From positions 9,415,241-9,479,240 of the forward strand of contig OZ037768.1 in assembly GCA_964035545.1 (NCBI GenBank): a stretch of 64,000 nucleotides of DNA, written 5' to 3'. Source of the stretch: Bugula neritina. Lineage: Eukaryota > Bryozoa > Gymnolaemata > Cheilostomatida > Bugulidae. A program made the position numbers and the translations under genes. The notes beneath the pieces were generated by a model, which was not told the origin of the DNA, made no database searches, and was given only the letters and a program-made list of their open reading frames with translations. Below are positions 63,734 to 64,000 of the stretch, piece by piece. The first letter of the stretch is position 1. Every line of letters begins with the position of its first letter.

Positions 63734-63857
63734 AATTATGAATTTTGAACTTTACTATCTCAACTAGAAAACGTCAGAACAAAGTGTATGAGTATAAACT
63801 AAAGAAGCTTATTTTTGAATGTCAAATCTTAGTTTCGTCGCTTGTCTAAGTTTCAAT
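63734..63857. promoter_or_regulatory. Probable shared promoter region between 14-3-3 and a rightward gene
   Basis: Only 124 bases separate the 14-3-3 ATG (minus strand) from an ATG on the plus strand in an ATGGCAGCTAAA context. No TATA box is evident for either direction. Bidirectional use is inference. Confidence 0.35.
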
Positions 63858-63898
63858 ATGGCAGCTAAATTTGACCAACAAAAAGATGCTCTTCTGAT
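63858..63898 (+). CDS. Possible first coding exon of an unidentified rightward gene
   Basis: CAATATGGCAGC opens a frame for MAAKFDQQKDALL, which reaches a donor-like GAT|GTAAAC at 63898-63904. If unspliced, the frame stops at once with TAA. The Met-Ala-Ala start and the donor make a short first exon plausible. The product is not recognised and the window ends 100 bases later. Confidence 0.3.
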
Positions 63899-64000
63899 GT
63901 AAACATTCCTTAGTATTTTCGAGAAACAAAAGTGTAGACAACTCCACAAGCGACATTTTCGCATAATTTTACAATTTGTAAAGTAGAAAATAGTATTTTT

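Overview
This is AT-rich eukaryotic nuclear DNA. Genes are split by many short GT-AG introns and lie among microsatellites, LTR and LINE retroelements and small DNA transposons. The gene set (AMPK alpha, an Nkx6-class homeobox gene, a 14-3-3 epsilon-class protein) points to an animal. The Nkx6 gene carries motifs best known from bilaterian relatives. A bilaterian invertebrate is the best reading; the phylum cannot be resolved from this sequence alone.

Layout, left to right: (1) 1807-7297 (+), the 3' thirteen exons of AMPK catalytic subunit alpha; its 5' exons lie outside the window. (2) 7.3-10.7 kb, intergenic, with a fold-back DNA element rich in AGATCGATCT and a triplet-rich low-complexity tract. 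(3) 10754-18716 (+), HIBCH, a mitochondrial valine-catabolism enzyme. Its 4 kb intron 4 holds a giant near-perfect inverted repeat, and one arm carries a nested MITE. (4) 18950-21309 (-), a TMUB1/2-like membrane ubiquitin-like protein, tail to tail with HIBCH. (5) 22180-27387, a young BEL/Pao-type LTR element with an intact gag/protease ORF but no reverse transcriptase or integrase. Its two LTRs differ by one 217 bp GT...AG segment. (6) 27.4-41.0 kb, a gene-poor stretch with a decayed LINE fragment, a tRNA-like repeat and a 412 bp uninterrupted (GT)n tract. (7) 41019-45635 (+), Nkx6-class homeobox gene, three exons. (8) 48998-51112 (-), PET100-like cytochrome c oxidase assembly factor, four exons. 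(9) 51.1-57.2 kb, intergenic, with a hAT-like element with 8 bp target duplications, a 5'-truncated LINE fragment and a second inverted-repeat element. (10) 57275-58870 (+), CDC7 (DBF4-dependent) kinase, most of the protein. (11) 59466-63733 (-), 14-3-3 epsilon-like, six exons, head to head with a possible gene start at 63858.

The genes are unrelated housekeeping and developmental genes and do not form a functional cluster. The most unusual signals are structural: the intron-like presence/absence difference between LTRs that otherwise show only four substitutions, the long intronic palindrome in HIBCH with its dated nested insertion, and repeated low-complexity patches that host mobile elements. 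Exon boundaries were read by hand from splice signals, reading-frame continuity and family similarity. All coding models given here keep an open frame across every junction.
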